Below, one piece after another: positions 46,331-62,300 of a stretch of DNA of 64,000 nt. The notes under the pieces were generated by a model. That model had not been told where the DNA came from and ran no database searches. It was given only the letters and a program-made list of their open reading frames with translations. Position 1 is the first letter of the stretch. Each line of letters starts with the position of its first letter. This DNA comes from Agelas oroides. Lineage: Eukaryota > Porifera > Demospongiae > Agelasida > Agelasidae. A program made the translations under genes and the position numbers. Location of the stretch: the NCBI GenBank assembly GCA_949130485.1, contig OX422184.1:6304655-6368654 (forward strand), read 5' to 3'.

Positions 46331-49300
46331 GCTCTACTTGGCTCTACTTGATTCTACTACACTCTACCATGGCATGGCTCTACCTGTCTCTACTACATTC
46401 TGTCATGCCTCTACTTGACTCTACTGCACTCTACTACAATCTACCATGGCTCTACCTGACTCTACTACACCCTACCATGGCTCTCCTTGGCTCTACTTGA
46501 CTCCACTACACTATACCATTGCTCTACCTGGCTCTACTTGTCTCTACTACATTCTACCATGGCTCTACTACATTCTACCATTGCTCTACTTGACTCTACT
46601 TGACTGTACATGACTATACTTGACTCTACGTAAGTCTACTGCACTCTAGCATGGCTTTAGTTGGATCTACTTGTCTGTACTACACTCTAGCATGGATCTA
46701 CTTGGTTTTACTTGACTCTACTACAGTGTAGCATGGCTCTACGTGGCTCTACTTGACTCTGCTACACACTAGCATGGCTCTACTTGGCTCTACGTGACTC
46801 TATTACAGTCTACCATTGCTCTACTCCATTTCCTCTACTTGACACTACATGACTCTACTTCATTCTACCATGGCTCTACCTGACTCTACTCCACACTACC
46901 ATGGCTCTACTTGGCTCTACTTGATTCTACTACACTCTACCATCGCATGGCTCTACCTGTCTTTCCTACTACCATGGCTCTACTCCATTGTACCATAGCT
47001 CTACTTGACACTACCTGACTCTACTACATTCTACAGTGGTTCTACATGACTCTACTAGACTCTATTACACTCTAGCATGTCTCTACTTGGCTCTACTTGA
47101 CTCTACTGCACTCTAGCATGGCTCTACTTGGCTCTACTTGACTCTACTACTCTCTACCATGCATCTACTCCATTGAACTATGCCTCTATTTTACACTACA
47201 TAACTCTACTTGACTCTACTACACTCTACCAAGGCTCTACTTGGCTCTACTTGACTCCACTACACTATACCATTGCTCTACCTGGTGCTACTTGTCTCTA
47301 CTACATTCTACCATGGCTCTACTACATTCTACCATAGCTCTACTTAACTCTATATGACGCCACTACATTCTACCATGGCTCTACTTGACTCTCCTTGATT
47401 CTGCTACACTCTACCTTGGGTCTACTTGGCTCTACTTGATTCCACTACACTCTACCATGTCTCTACTCCATTGTAGCATGGCTCTACTTGATACTACATG
47501 ACTCTACTACATTCTACAATGGCTCTACTTGACTCTACTACACTGTGCCATGGCTCTACTTGCTTTACTGGACTCTACTACACTATACCATTGCTCTACT
47601 TGGTTCTATTTCTGTCTACTCCCTTCTACCATGGCTCTACTTCAATCTACCATAGTTCTACTTGACTTTATCGACTCTCCTACATTCTACCATGGCTCTA
47701 CTTGACTCTACTACATTCTACCATGGGTCTATTTGGCTCTACTTGACTGTACTACATTCTACCATGGCTCTGCATTTGTCTCCTTTGATCTACTAACACT
47801 CTACCATAGCTCTACTTGGCTCTACTTGACTCTACTACACACTACCTTGGCTCTACTACATTCTACCATGACTCTATGTGACTCTACTTGACTCTACTAC
47901 ACACTACCATGGCTCTACCTGGTTCTTCTACATTCTTCCATGCCTCTACTTAACTCTACATGGCTCTACTACATTCTACCATGGGTCTATTTGGCTCTAC
48001 TTGACTGTACTACACTCTACCATTGCACTATGTCGGTCTCCTTGGATCTATACTAACACTCTACCATGCCTCTACTTGGATCTACTTGACACTACTACAC
48101 TCTAGCATGGCTCTACTTTGCTCTACTTGACTCTATTACATTCTACCATGGCTCTACTACATTCTACCATAGCGCTACTTCACTGTATATGACTCTACTA
48201 CATTCTTCCATGACTCTACTTGACTCTAGCATGGCTCTACTTGGCTCTACTTGGCTCTACTTGATTCTACTCCATTGTACTTGATACTACATGACTCTAC
48301 TGCATTCTACCATGGCTCTACATGACTCTACTACACTCTAACATGGCTCTACTTGACCCTACTTGATACTACTACACTCTACCATAGTTCTACCTGTCTC
48401 TACTACATTCTACCATGCCTCTACTTGACTCTACATGACTCTACTTCGTTCCACGTTGACTCTACTTGGTTCTCCTTGACTGTACTACACTCTACGATGG
48501 TTCTACGTGGCTCTCCTTGGCCCTACTTCACTCTACATCACTCTACTACATTCTACCATGGCTCTACTTGACTCTACTTGACTTTACATGACTCTTCTAC
48601 ATTCTACGATGGCTCTACTTGACTGTACTTCACTCTACTACACTCTAGCATGGCGCTACTTGGCTCTACTTGACTCAACTACACTCTACCATGGCTCTAC
48701 TTGCCTCTACTACACTCTAACATGGCTCTACTTGGCTCTACTTGATTTTACTACACTCTACCAAGGCATGGCTCTACCTGTCTCTATTACATTCTACCAT
48801 GCCTCTACTTGACTCTACTGCACTCTACTACATTCTACAATGGCTCTACCTGACTCTACTACACCCTACCATGGCTCTCCTTGGTTCTACTTGACTCCAC
48901 TACACTATACCATTGCTCTACCTGGCTCTACTTGTCACTACTACATTCTACCATGGCTCTACTACATTCTACCATTGCTCTACTTGACTCTAGTTGACTC
49001 TACATGACTCTACTACATTCCACCATGCCTCTACTTGACTCTACGTGTGTCTACTACACTCTAGCATGGCTCTACTTTGATCTACTTGACTCTACTGCAC
49101 TCTAGCATGGCTCTACTTGACTCTACTTGACTCTACTACACTCTACCATGGTATACTCCATTGTACTATGCCTCTACTTGACTCTACATGACTCTACTAT
49201 ATTCTACCATGGCTCTACCTGACTCAACACTACACTACTATGGCTCTACTTGGCTCTACTTGATTCTACTACACTCTACCATGGCATGGCTGTACCTGTC

Positions 49301-50974
49301 TCTACTACATTCTACCATGGCTCTACCTGACTCTACTACACCCTACCATGGCTCTCCTTGGCTCTACTTGACTCCACTACACTATACCATTGCTCTACCT
49401 GGCTCTACTTGTCTCTACTACATTCTACCATGGCTCTACTACATTCTACCATTGCTCTACTTGACTCTACTTGACTCTACATGACTCTACTACATTCCAC
49501 CATGCCTCTACTTGACTCTACGTGTGTCTACTGCACTCTAGCATCGCTCTACTTGGATCTACTTGACTCTACTACACTCTAGCATGGTTCTACTTGGCTC
49601 TACTTGACTCTACTACACTCTACCATGGTATACTCCATTGTACTATGCCTCTACTTGACACTACATGACTCTACTATATTCTACCATGGCTCTACCTGAC
49701 TCTACTCCACACTACTATGGCTCTACTTGGCTCTACTTGATTCTACTACACTATACATGGCATGGCTCTACCTGTCTCTACTACATTCTATCATGCCTCT
49801 ACTTGACTCTACTGCACTCTACTACATTCTACCATGGCTCTACCTGACTCTACTACACCCTACCATGGCTCTCCTTGGCTCTACTTGACTCTACTGCACT
49901 ATACCATCGCTCTACCTGCCTCTACTTGTCTCTACTACATTCTACCATGGCTGTACTACATTCTACCATTGCTCTACTTGACTCTACTGGACTCTACATG
50001 ACTATACTTGACTCTACGTGAGTCTACTGCACTCTAGCATGGCTTTAGTTGGATCTACTTGACTGTACTACACTCTAGCATGGCTCTACTTTGCTCTACT
50101 TAACTATACTACACTCTAGCATGGCTCTACTTGGCTCTACTTGGCTCTCCTTGACTCTACTACACTCTAGCATGGCTCTACTAGGCTCTAAATGACTCTC
50201 CTACACTCTACCATGGCTCTACTCCATTGTATTATGCCTCTACTTGACACTACATGACTGTACCACATTCTAGCATAGCTCTACTTGACTCTATATGAAT
50301 CTACTACATTCTACCATGGCTCTACTTGACTCTACTTTGCTCTACTTGACTCTACTGCACTCTACCATGGCTCTACTCCATTGTACATGACACTACATGA
50401 CTCTACTGCATTCTACCATGCCTCTACATGACTCTACTACATCCTACCATTGCTCTACTTGACTCTACTTGATTCTACTGCACTCTACCATGGCTCTACC
50501 TGTCTCTACTACATTCTACCATGCCTCTACTTGACTCTACATGACTCTACTACATTCTACCGTGCCCCTACTTGACTCTACATGCCTCTACTACATTCTA
50601 CCATGGCTCTACTTGACTCTACTTCACTCTACTTCATTCTACTACACTCTAGCATGGCTCTACTCTCTACTACACTCTACCATGGATCTATTCCATTGTA
50701 CTATGCCTCTACTTTACACTACATGACTCTACTTGACTCAACTTCACTCTACCGTGGCTCTACTTGGCTCTACTACACTCTACCATGACTCTACTTCACT
50801 CTACTACACTCTACCATGGCTCTTCTTTACTCTACGTAATCCTACTACACAATACCATGGCTCTACCTGGCTCAACTACATTCTACCATGCCTCTACTTG
50901 ACTCTACATGACCCTACTACACTCCACCATGCCTCTATGTGACTGTACGTGAGTCTATACTGCACTCCACCATG
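46331..50974. repeat. Satellite B 4,644-bp tandem duplication, copy 1
   Basis: At least nine repeat-derived frames recur at exactly +4,644 bp (47128/51772, 47878/52522, 48353/52997, 48588/53232, 49188/53832, 49665/54309, 50541/55185, 50582/55226 and 50733/55377). The copy begins at GCTCTACTTGGCTCTACTTG (46331) and ends in TGCACTCCACCATG (50974), directly abutting copy 2. Only scattered substitutions were seen in spot comparison. Confidence 0.9.
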
Positions 50975-53900
50975 GCTCTACTTGGCTCTACTTGATTCTA
51001 CTACACTCTACCATGGCATGGCTCTACCTGTCTCTACTACATTCTACCCTGCCTCTACTTGACTCTACTGCACTCTACTACAATCTACCATGGCTCTACC
51101 TGACTCTACTACACCCTACCATGGCTCTCCTTGGCTCTACTTGACTCCACTACACTATACCATTGCTCTACCTGGCTCTACTTGTCTCTACTACATTCTA
51201 CCATGGCTCTACTACATTCTACCATTGCTCTACGTGACTCTACTTGACTGTACATGACTATACTTGACTCTACGTAAGTCTACTGCACTCTAGCATGGCT
51301 TTAGTTGGATCTACTTGTCTGTACTACACTCTAGCATGGATCTACTTGGTTTTACTTGACTCTACTACAGTGTAGCATGGCTCTACGTGGCTCTACTTGA
51401 CTCTGCTACACACTAGCATGGCTCTACTTGGCTCTACGTGACTCTATTACAGTCTACCATTGCTCTACTCCATTTCCTCTACTTGACACTACATGACTCT
51501 ACTTCATTCTACCATGGCTCTACCTGACTCTACTCCACACTACCATGGCTCTACTTGGCTCTACTTGATTCTACTACACTCTACCATCGCATGGCTCTAC
51601 CTGTCTTTCCTACTACCATGGCTCTACTCCATTGTACCATAGCTCTACTTGACACTACCTGACTCTACTACATTCTACAGTGGTTCTACATGACTCTACT
51701 AGACTCTATTACACTCTAGCATGTCTCTACTTGGCTCTACTTGACTCTACTACACTCTAGCATGGCTCTACTTGGCTCTACTTGACTCTACTACTCTCTA
51801 CCATGCATCTACTCCATTGAACTATGCCTCTACTTTACACTACATAACTCTACTTGACTTTACTACACTCTACCAAGGCTCTACTTGGCTCTACTTGACT
51901 CCACTACACTATACCATTGCTCTACCTGGTGCTACTTGTCTCTACTACATTCTACCATGGCTCTACTACATTCTACCATAGCTCTACTTAACTCTATATG
52001 ACGCCACTACATTCTACCATGGCTCTACTTGACTCTCCTTGATTCTGCTACACTCTACCTTGGGTCTACTTGGCTCTACTTGATTCCACTACACTCTACC
52101 ATGTCTCTACTCCATTGTAGCATGGCTCTACTTGATACTACATGACTCTACTACATTCTACAATGGCTCTACTTGACTCTACTACACTGTGCCATGGCTC
52201 TACTTGCTCTACTGGACTCTACTACACTATACCATTGCTCTACTTGGTTCTATTTCTGTCTACTCCCTTCTACCATGGCTCTACTTCAATCTACCATAGT
52301 TCTACTTGACTTTATCGACTCTCCTACATTCTACCATGGCTCTACTTGACTCTACTACATTCTACCATGGGTCTATTTGGCTCTACTTGACTGTACTACA
52401 TTCTACCATGGCTCTGCATTTGTCTCCTTTGATCTACTAACACTCTACCATAGCTCTACTTGACTCTACTTGACTCTACTACACACTACCTTGGCTCTAC
52501 TACATTCTACCATGACTCTATGTGACTCTACTTGACTCTACTACACACTACCATGGCTCTACCTGGTTCTTCTACATTCTTCCATGCCTCTACTTAACTC
52601 TACATGGCTCTACTACATTCTACCATGGGTCTATTTGGCTCTACTTGACTGTACTACACTCTACCATTGCACTATGTCGGTCTCCTTGGATCTATACTAA
52701 CACTCTACCATGCCTCTACTTGGATCTACTTGACACTACTACACTCTAGCATGGCTCTACTTTGCTCTACTTGACTCTATTACATTCTACCATGGCTCTA
52801 CTACATTCTACCATAGCGCTACTTCACTGTATATGACTCTACTACATTCTTCCATGACTCTACTTGACTCTAGCATGGCTCTACTTGGCTCTACTTGGCT
52901 CTACTTGATTCTACTCCATTGTACTTGATACTACATGACTCTACTGCATTCTACCATGGCTCTACATGACTCTACTACACTCTAACATGGCTCTACTTGA
53001 CCCTACTTGATACTACTACACTCTACCATAGTTCTACCTGTCTCTACTACATTCTACCATGCCTCTACTTGACTCTACATGACTCTACTTCGTTCTACGT
53101 TGACTCTACTTGGTTCTCCTTGACTGTACTACACTCTACGATGGTTCTACATGGCTCTCCTTGGCCCTACTTCACTCTACATCACTCTACTACATTCTAC
53201 CATGGCTCTACTTGACTCTACTTGACTTTACATGACTCTTCTACATTCTACGATGGCTCTACTTGACTGTACTTCACTCTACTACACTCTAGCATGGCGC
53301 TACTTGGCTCTACTTGACTCAACTACACTCTACCATGGCTCTACTTGCCTCTACTACACTCTAACATGGCTCTACTTGGCTCTACTTGATTTTACTACAC
53401 TCTACCAAGGCATGGCTCTACCTGTCTCTATTACATTCTACCATGCCTCTACTTGACTCTACTGCACTCTACTACATTCTACAATGGCTCTACCTGACTC
53501 TACTACACCCTACCATGGCTCTCCTTGGTTCTACTTGACTCCACTACACTATACCATTGCTCTACCTGGCTCTACTTGTCTCTACTACATTCTACCATGG
53601 CTCTACTACATTCTGGTAGAGTGTAGTAGAGTCAAGTAGAGTCAAGTAGAGCCATGCTAGAGTGCAGTAGAGTCAAGTAAATCAAAGTAGAGCCATGCTA
53701 GAGTGTAGTAGACACACGTAGAGTCAAGTAGAGGCATGGTGGAATGTAGTAGAGTCATGTAGAGTCAACTAGAGTCAAGTAGAGCAATGGTATGGTATAC
53801 TCCATTGTACTATGCCTCTACTTGATTCTACATGACTCTACTATATTCTACCATGGCTCTACCTGACTCAACACTACACTACTATGGCTCTACTTGGCTC

Positions 53901-55618
53901 TACTTGATTCTACTACACTCTACCATGGCATGGCTGTACCTGTCTCTACTACATTCTACCATGGCTCTACCTGACTCTACTACACCCTACCATGGCTCTC
54001 CTTGGCTCTACTTGACTCCACTACACTATACCATTGCTCTACCTGGCTCTACTTGTCTCTACTACATTCTACCATGGCTCTACTACATTCTACCATTGCT
54101 CTACTTGACTCTACTTGACTCTACATGACTCTACTACATTCCACCATGCCTCTACTTGACTCTACGTGTGTCTACTGCACTCTAGCATCGCTCTACTTGG
54201 ATCTACTTGACTCTACTACACTCTAGCATGGTTCTACTTGGCTCTACTTGACTCCATTACACTCTACCATGGTATACTCCATTGTACTATGCCTCTACTT
54301 GACACTACATGACTCTACTATATTCTACCATGGCTCTACCTGACTCTACTCCACACTACTATGGCTCTACTTGGCTCTACTTGATTCTACTACACTATAC
54401 ATGGCATGGCTCTACCTGTCTCTACTACATTCTATCATGCCTCTACTTGACTCTACTGCACTCTACTACATTCTACCATGGCTCTACCTGACTCTACTAC
54501 ACCCTACCATGGCTCTCCTTGGCTCTACTTGACTCTACTGCACTATACCATCGCTCTACCTGCCTCTACTTGTCTCTACTACATTCTACCATGGCTGTAC
54601 TACATTCTACCATTGCTCTACTTGACTCTACTGGACTCTACATGACTATACTTGACTCTACGTGAGTCTACTGCACTCTAGCATGGCTTTAGTTGGATCT
54701 ACTTGACTGTACTACACTCTAGCATGGCTCTACTTTGCTCTACTTAACTATACTACACTCTAGCATGGCTCTACTTGGCTCTACTTGGCTCTCCTTGACT
54801 CTACTACACTCTAGCATGGCTCTACTAGGCTCTAAATGACTCTCCTACACTCTACCATGGCTCTACTCCATTGTATTATGCCTCTACTTGACACTACATG
54901 ACTGTACCACATTCTAGCATAGCTCTACTTGACTCTATATGAATCTACTACATTCTACCATGGCTCTACTTGACTCTACTTTGCTCTACTTGACTCTACT
55001 GCACTCTACCATGGCTCTACTCCATTGTACATGACACTACATGACTCTACTGCATTCTACCATGCCTCTACATGACTCTACTACATCCTACCATTGCTCT
55101 ACTTGACTCTACTTGATTCTACTGCACTCTACCATGGCTCTACCTGTCTCTACTACATTCTACCATGCCTCTACTTGACTCTACATGACTCTACTACATT
55201 CTACCGTGCCCCTACTTGACTCTACATGCCTCTACTACATTCTACCATGGCTCTACTTGACTCTACTTCACTCTACTTCATTCTACTACACTCTAGCATG
55301 GCTCTACTCTCTACTACACTCTACCATGGATCTATTCCATTGTACTATGCCTCTACTTTACACTACATGACTCTACTTGACTCAACTTCACTCTACCGTG
55401 GCTCTACTTGGCTCTACTACACTCTACCATGACTCTACTTCACTCTACTACACTCTACCATGGCTCTTCTTTACTCTACGTAATCCTACTACACAATACC
55501 ATGGCTCTACCTGGCTCAACTACATTCTACCATGCCTCTACTTGACTCTACATGACCCTACTACACTCCACCATGCCTCTATGTGACTGTACGTGAGTCT
55601 ATACTGCACTCCACCATG
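50975..55618. repeat. Satellite B 4,644-bp tandem duplication, copy 2
   Basis: Same content and same length as copy 1, ending in the same TGCACTCCACCATG at 55618. The only large difference is the inverted block at 53615-53791. Constant spacing before and after it shows that no bases were gained or lost there. High similarity over 4.6 kb implies a young duplication, ongoing homogenisation, or an assembly effect. Confidence 0.9.
53615..53791. other. In-place 177-bp inversion in copy 2 of the 4,644-bp unit
   Basis: The block reads GGTAGAGTGTAGTAGAGTC and so on, the only place where satellite B is reversed. Its complement equals 48971-49147 of copy 1 from ACCATTGCTC to CACTCTACC, with very few substitutions. 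The outer flanks (ACATTCT left, ATGGTATAC right) are unchanged. Hence a blunt inversion of exactly 177 bp after the duplication arose. Confidence 0.9.
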
Positions 55619-56338
55619 GCTCTACTTGGCTCTACTTGACTCTACTACACTGTACGTACCATGGCTCTACTCCATTGTACTATGCCTCTACTTGAAACTA
55701 CATGACTCTACTACATTCTACCATATCCACCTCACTCTACTCCACACTACCATGGCTCTACTTGGCTCTACTTGATTCTACTACACTCTACCATGGCATG
55801 GCTCTACCTGTCTCTACTACATTCTACCCTGCCTCTACTTGACTCTACATGACTCTACTACATTCTACCATGGCTCTACCTGATTCTACTACACCCTACC
55901 ATGGCTCTCCTTGGCTCTACTTGACTCCACCAAACTATACTATTGCTCTACCTGGCTCTACTTGTCTCTACTACATTCTACCGTGGATCTACTATATTCT
56001 ACCATTGTTCTACTTGACTCTACTTGACTCTACATGACTCTACTACATTCCACCATGCCTCTACTTGACTCTACTACATTCCACCATGCCTCTACTTGAC
56101 TCTACGTGAGTCTACTGCACTCTACCATGGCTCTACTTGGCTCTACTTGGCTCTACTACACACTAGCATGGCTCTACTTGACCGTACGTGATTCTAGTGC
56201 ACTCTTCCATGGCTCTACCTGTCTCTACTACATTCTACCATGCCCCTACTTGACTCTACACGACTCTACTACATTCTATAATGACTCTACTTGACTCTAC
56301 TTCACTCTACTACAGTCTAGCATGGCTCTACTTGACTC

Positions 56339-59300
56339 CACTGCACTCTACCATGGATCTACTCCATTGTACTATGCCTCTACTTCACACTACATGACTC
56401 TACTTGACTCAACTACACACTACCATGGCTCTACTTGGCTCTACTACACTCTACCATGGCTCTACCTGACTCTACTACACTCTACCATGCCTTTACTTGA
56501 CTCTACTTAATTCTACTACCCAATACCATGGCTCTACCTGGCTCTACTACATTCTACCATGCCTCTACTTCACTCTACATGACTCTACTAGATTCCATCA
56601 TGCCTCTACTTGACTCTACGTGAGTCTACTGCACTCTACCATGGCTCTACATGGCTCTAGTTGACTCTACTGCACTCTAGCATGGCTCTACATGGCTCTA
56701 CTTGACTCTACTACACTCTAGCATGGCTCTACTTGGCTCTACTTGATTCTACTACACTCTACCAAGGCATGGCTCTACCTGTCTCTACTACATTCTACCA
56801 TGCCTCTACCTGACTCTACTGCACTCTACTACATTCTACAACCATGGCTTTCCTTGGCTCTACTTGACTCCACCACACTATACCATTGCTCTACCTGGCT
56901 CTACTTGTCTCTACTACATTGTACCATGGATCTACTACATTCTACCATTGTTCTACTTGACTCTACTTGACTCTACATGACTCTACTACATTCCACCATG
57001 CCTCTACTTGACTCTACGTGAGTCTACTGCACTATACCATGGCTCTACTTGACTCCACTTGGCTCTACTACACTCTAGCATGGCTCTACTTGACCCTACT
57101 TGATTCTACCACACTCTTCCATGGCTCTACTTGTCTCTACTACATTCCACCATGCCTCTACTTGACTCTACTTGACTTTACATGACTCTACTGCATTCTA
57201 TAATGGCTCTACTTCACCCTACTTCACTCTTCTACACTCTAGCATGGCTCTACTTGACTCCACTGCACTCTACCATGGATGTACTCCATTGTACTATGCC
57301 TCTACTTTACACTACATGACTCTACTTGACTCAACTACACTCTACCATGGCTCTACTTGGCTCTTCTACACTCTACCATGGCTCTACTTGACTCTACTAC
57401 ACTCTACCATGCCTTTACTTGACTCTACTTAATTCTACTACACAACACCATGGCTCTACCTGGCTCTACTACATTCTACCATGCCTCTACTTGACTCTAC
57501 ATGACTCTACTACATTCCACCATGCCTCTACTTGACTCTACGTGAGTCTACTGCACTCTATCATGGCTCTAGTTAACTCTACTTGGCTCTACTACACTCT
57601 AGCATGGCTCTACGTGGCTCTACTTCACTCTACTACACTCTAGCATGACTCTACTTGGCTCTACTTCATTCTACTACACTCTACCATGGCATGGCTCTAC
57701 CTGTCTCTACTACATTCTACCATGCCTCTACTTGACTCTACTGCACTCTACTACATTCTACCATGGCTCTACCTGACTCTACTACACCCTACCATGGCTC
57801 TCCTAGGCTCTACTTGACTCCACCACACTATACCATTGCTCTACGTGGCTCTACTTGTCTCTACTACATTCTACCGTGGATCTACTACATTCTACCATTG
57901 TTCTATACTTGACTCTACTTGACTGTACATGACTCTACTACATTCTACCATGGATCCACTTGGCTCTACTTGGCTCTACTACACACTAGCATGGCTCTAC
58001 TTGACCCTACTTGATTCTACTACACTTCTTCCATGGCTCTACCTGTCTGTACTACATTCTACCATGCCCCTACTTGACTCTACACGACTCTACTACATTC
58101 TACAATGGCTCTACTTGACTCCACTTGGCTCTACTACACTCTAGCATGGCTCTACTTGACCCTACTTGATTCTACTACACTCTTCCATGGCTCTACCTGT
58201 CTCTACTACATTCCACCATGCCTCTACTTGACTCTACTTGACTTTACATGACTCTACTACATTCTATATTGGCTCTACTTGACTCTACTTCACTCTACTA
58301 CACTCTAGCATGGCTCTACTTGACTCCACTGCACTCTACCATGGATCTACTCCATTGTACTATGCCTCTACTTTACACTACATGACTCTACTTGACTCAA
58401 CTACACTCTACCATGGCTCTACTTGACTCTACTACACTCTACCATGCCTTTACTTGACTCTACTTAATTCTACTACACAACACCATGGCTCTACCTGGCT
58501 CTACTACATTCTACCATGCCTCTACTTGACTCTACATGACTCTACTACATTCCACCATGCCTCTACTTGACTCTACGTGAGTCTACTGCACTCTATCATG
58601 GCTCTAGTTAACTCTACTTGGCTCTACTACACTCTAGCATGGCTCTACGTGGCTCTACTTCACTCTACTACACTCTAGCATGGCTCTACTTGGCTCTACT
58701 TGATTCTACTACACTCTACCATGGCATGGCTCTACCTGTCTCTACTACATTCTACCATGCCTCTACTTGACTCTACATGACTCTACTACATTCTACCATG
58801 GCTCTACCTGACTCTACTACACCCTACCATGGCTCTCCTAGGCTCTACTTGGCTCCACCACACTATACCATTGCTCTACGTGGCTCTACTTGTCTCTACT
58901 ACATTCTACCATTGTTCTATTTGATTCTACTTGACTGTACATGACTCTACTACATTCTACCATGGATCCACTTGGCTCTACTTGGCTCTACTGCACACTA
59001 GCATGGCTCTACTTGACCCTACTTGATTCTACTACACTCTTCCATGGCTCTACCTGTCTCTACTACATTCTACCATGCCCCTACTTGACTCTACACGACT
59101 CTACTACATTCTACAATGGCTCTACTTGACTCCACTTGGCTCTACTACACTCTAGCATGGCTCTACTTGACCCTACTTGATTCTACTACACTCTTCCATG
59201 GCTCTACCTGTCTCTACTACATTCCACCATGCCTCTACTTGACTCTACTTGACTTTACATGACTCTACTACATTCTATATTTGCTCTACTTGACTTTACT

Positions 59301-62300
59301 TCACTCTACTACACTCTAGCATGGCTCTACGTGACTCCACTGCACTCTACCATGGATCTACTCCATTGTACTATGCCTCTACTTTACACTACATGACTCT
59401 ACTTGACTCAACTACACTCTACCATGGCTCTACTTGGCTCTACTACACTCTACCATGGCTCTACTTGGCTCTACTTGATTCTACTACATTCCACCATGCC
59501 TCTACTTGACTCTACGTGAGTCTACTGCACTATACCATGGCTCTACTTGACTCCACTTGGCTTTACTACACTCTAGGATGGCTCTACTTGACCCTACTTG
59601 ATTCTACTACACTCTTCCATGGCTCTACCTGTCTCTACTACATTCCACCATGCCTCTACTTGACTCTACTTGACTTTACATGACTCTACTACATTCTATA
59701 ATGGCTCTACTTGACCCTACTTCACTCTTCTACACTCTAGCATGGCTCTACTTGACTCCACTGCACTCTACCATGGATGTACTCCATTGTACTATGCCTC
59801 TACTTTACACTACATGACTCTACTTGACTCAACTACACTCTACCATGGCTCTACTTGGCTCTTCTACACTCTACCATGGCTCTACTTGACTCTACTACAC
59901 TCTACCATGCCTTTACTTGACTCTACTTAATTCTACTACACAACACCATGGCTCTACCTGGCTCTACTACATTCTACCATGCCTCTACTTGACTCTACAT
60001 GACTCTACTACATTCCACCATGCCTCTACTTTACTCTATGTGAGTCTACTGCACTCTATCATGGCTCTAGTTAACTCTACTTGGCTCTACTACACTCTAG
60101 CATGGCTGTAGTTGGATCTACTTGACTGGACTACACTCTAGCATGGCTCTACTTGGCTCTACTTGATTCTACTACACTCTACCAAGGCATGGCTCTACCT
60201 GTCTCTACTACATTCTACCATCCCTCTACTTTACTCCACTGCACTCTACTACATTCTACCATGTCTTTACCTGACTCTACTACAACCTACCATGGCTCTC
60301 CTAGGCTCTACTTGACTCCACCATACTATACCATTGCTCTACCTGGCTCTACTTGTCTCTACTACATTCTACCGTGGATCTACTACATTCTACCATTGTT
60401 CTATTTGATTCTACCTGACTGTACATGACTCTACTACATTCTACCATGGCTCTACTTGGCTCTACTTGGCTCTACTACACACTAGCATGGCTCTACTTGA
60501 CCCTACTTGATTCTACTACACTCTTCCATGGCTCTACCTGTCTCTACTACATTCTACCATGCCCCTACTTGACTGTACACGACTCTACTACATTCTACAA
60601 TGGCTCTACTTGACTCCAATTGGCTCTACTACACTCTAGCATGGCTCTACTTTACCCTACTTGATTCTACTACACTCTTCCATGTCTCTACCTGTCTCTA
60701 CTACATTCCACCATGCCTCTACTTGACTCTACTTGACTTTACATGACTCTACTACATTCTATATTGGCTCTCCTTGAATCTACTTCACTCTACTACACTC
60801 TAGCATGGCTCTACTTGACTCCACTGCACTCTACCATGGATCTACTCCATTGTACTATGCCTCTACTTTACACTACATGACTCTACTTGGCTCTACTACA
60901 CTCTACCATGGCTCTACTTGACTCTACCACACTCTACCATGCCTTCACTTGACTCTACTTAATTCTACTACACAATACCATGGCTCTACCTGGCTCTACT
61001 ACATTCTACCATGCCTCTACTTGACTCTACATGACTCTACTACATTCCACCATGCCTCTACTTGACTCTACGTGAGTCTACTGCACTCTATCATGGCTCT
61101 AGTTGACTCTACTTGGCTCTACTACACTCTAGCATGGCTCTACGTGACTCTACTTGACTCTACTACACTCTAGCATGGCTCTACTTGTCTCTACTTCATT
61201 CTACTACACTCTACCATTGCATGGCTCTACCTGTCTCTACTACATTCTACCATGCGTCTACTTGAGTCTACTACACTCTACTTGACTCTACTGCACTCTA
61301 CTACATTCTACCATGGCTCTACCTGACTCTACTACACCCTACCATGGCTCTCCTAGGCTCTACTTGACTCCACCACACTATACCATTGCTCTACGTGGCT
61401 CTACTTGTCTCTACTACATTCTACCGTGGATCTACTACATTCTACCATTGTTCGATTTGATTCTACTTGACTCTACATGACTCTACTACATTCTACCGTG
61501 GCTCCATTTGGCTCTACTTGGCTCTACTACACACTAGCATGGCTCTACTACACACTAGCATGGCTCTACTTGACCCTACTTGATTCTACTACACTCTTCC
61601 ATGGCTCTACCTGTCTCTACTACATTCTACCATGCCCCTACTTGACTCTACACGACTCTACTACATTCTACAATGACTCTACTTGACTCAACTACACTCT
61701 ACCATGGCTCTACTTGGCTCTACTACACTCTACCATGGCTCTACTTGACTCTACTACACTCTACCATGCCTTTACTTGACTCTACTTAGTTGTACTACAC
61801 AATACCATGGCTCTACCTGGCTCTACTACATTCTACCATTGTTCTACGTGACTCTACTTGACTCTACATGACTCTACTGCATTCCATCATGCCTCTACTT
61901 GACTCTACGTGAGTCTACTGCACTCGACCATAGCTCTACATGGCTCTAGTTGACTCTACTACACTCTAGCATGGCACTACGTGGCTCTACTTGACTCTAC
62001 TACACTCTAGCATGGCTGTACTTGGCTCTACTTTAATCTACTATACTCTAGCAAGGCAAGGCTCTACATGACTCTACTACATTCTACCATGCCTCTACTT
62101 GATTCTACTGCACTGTACTACATTCTGCCATGGCTCTACCTGACTCTACTACACCCTACCATGGCTTTCCTTGGCTCTACTTGACTCCACCACACTATAC
62201 CATTCCTCTACCTGGCTCTACTTGTCTCTACTACATTCTACCGTGGATCTACTACATTCTACCATTGTTCTACTTGACTCTACTTGACTCTACATGACTC

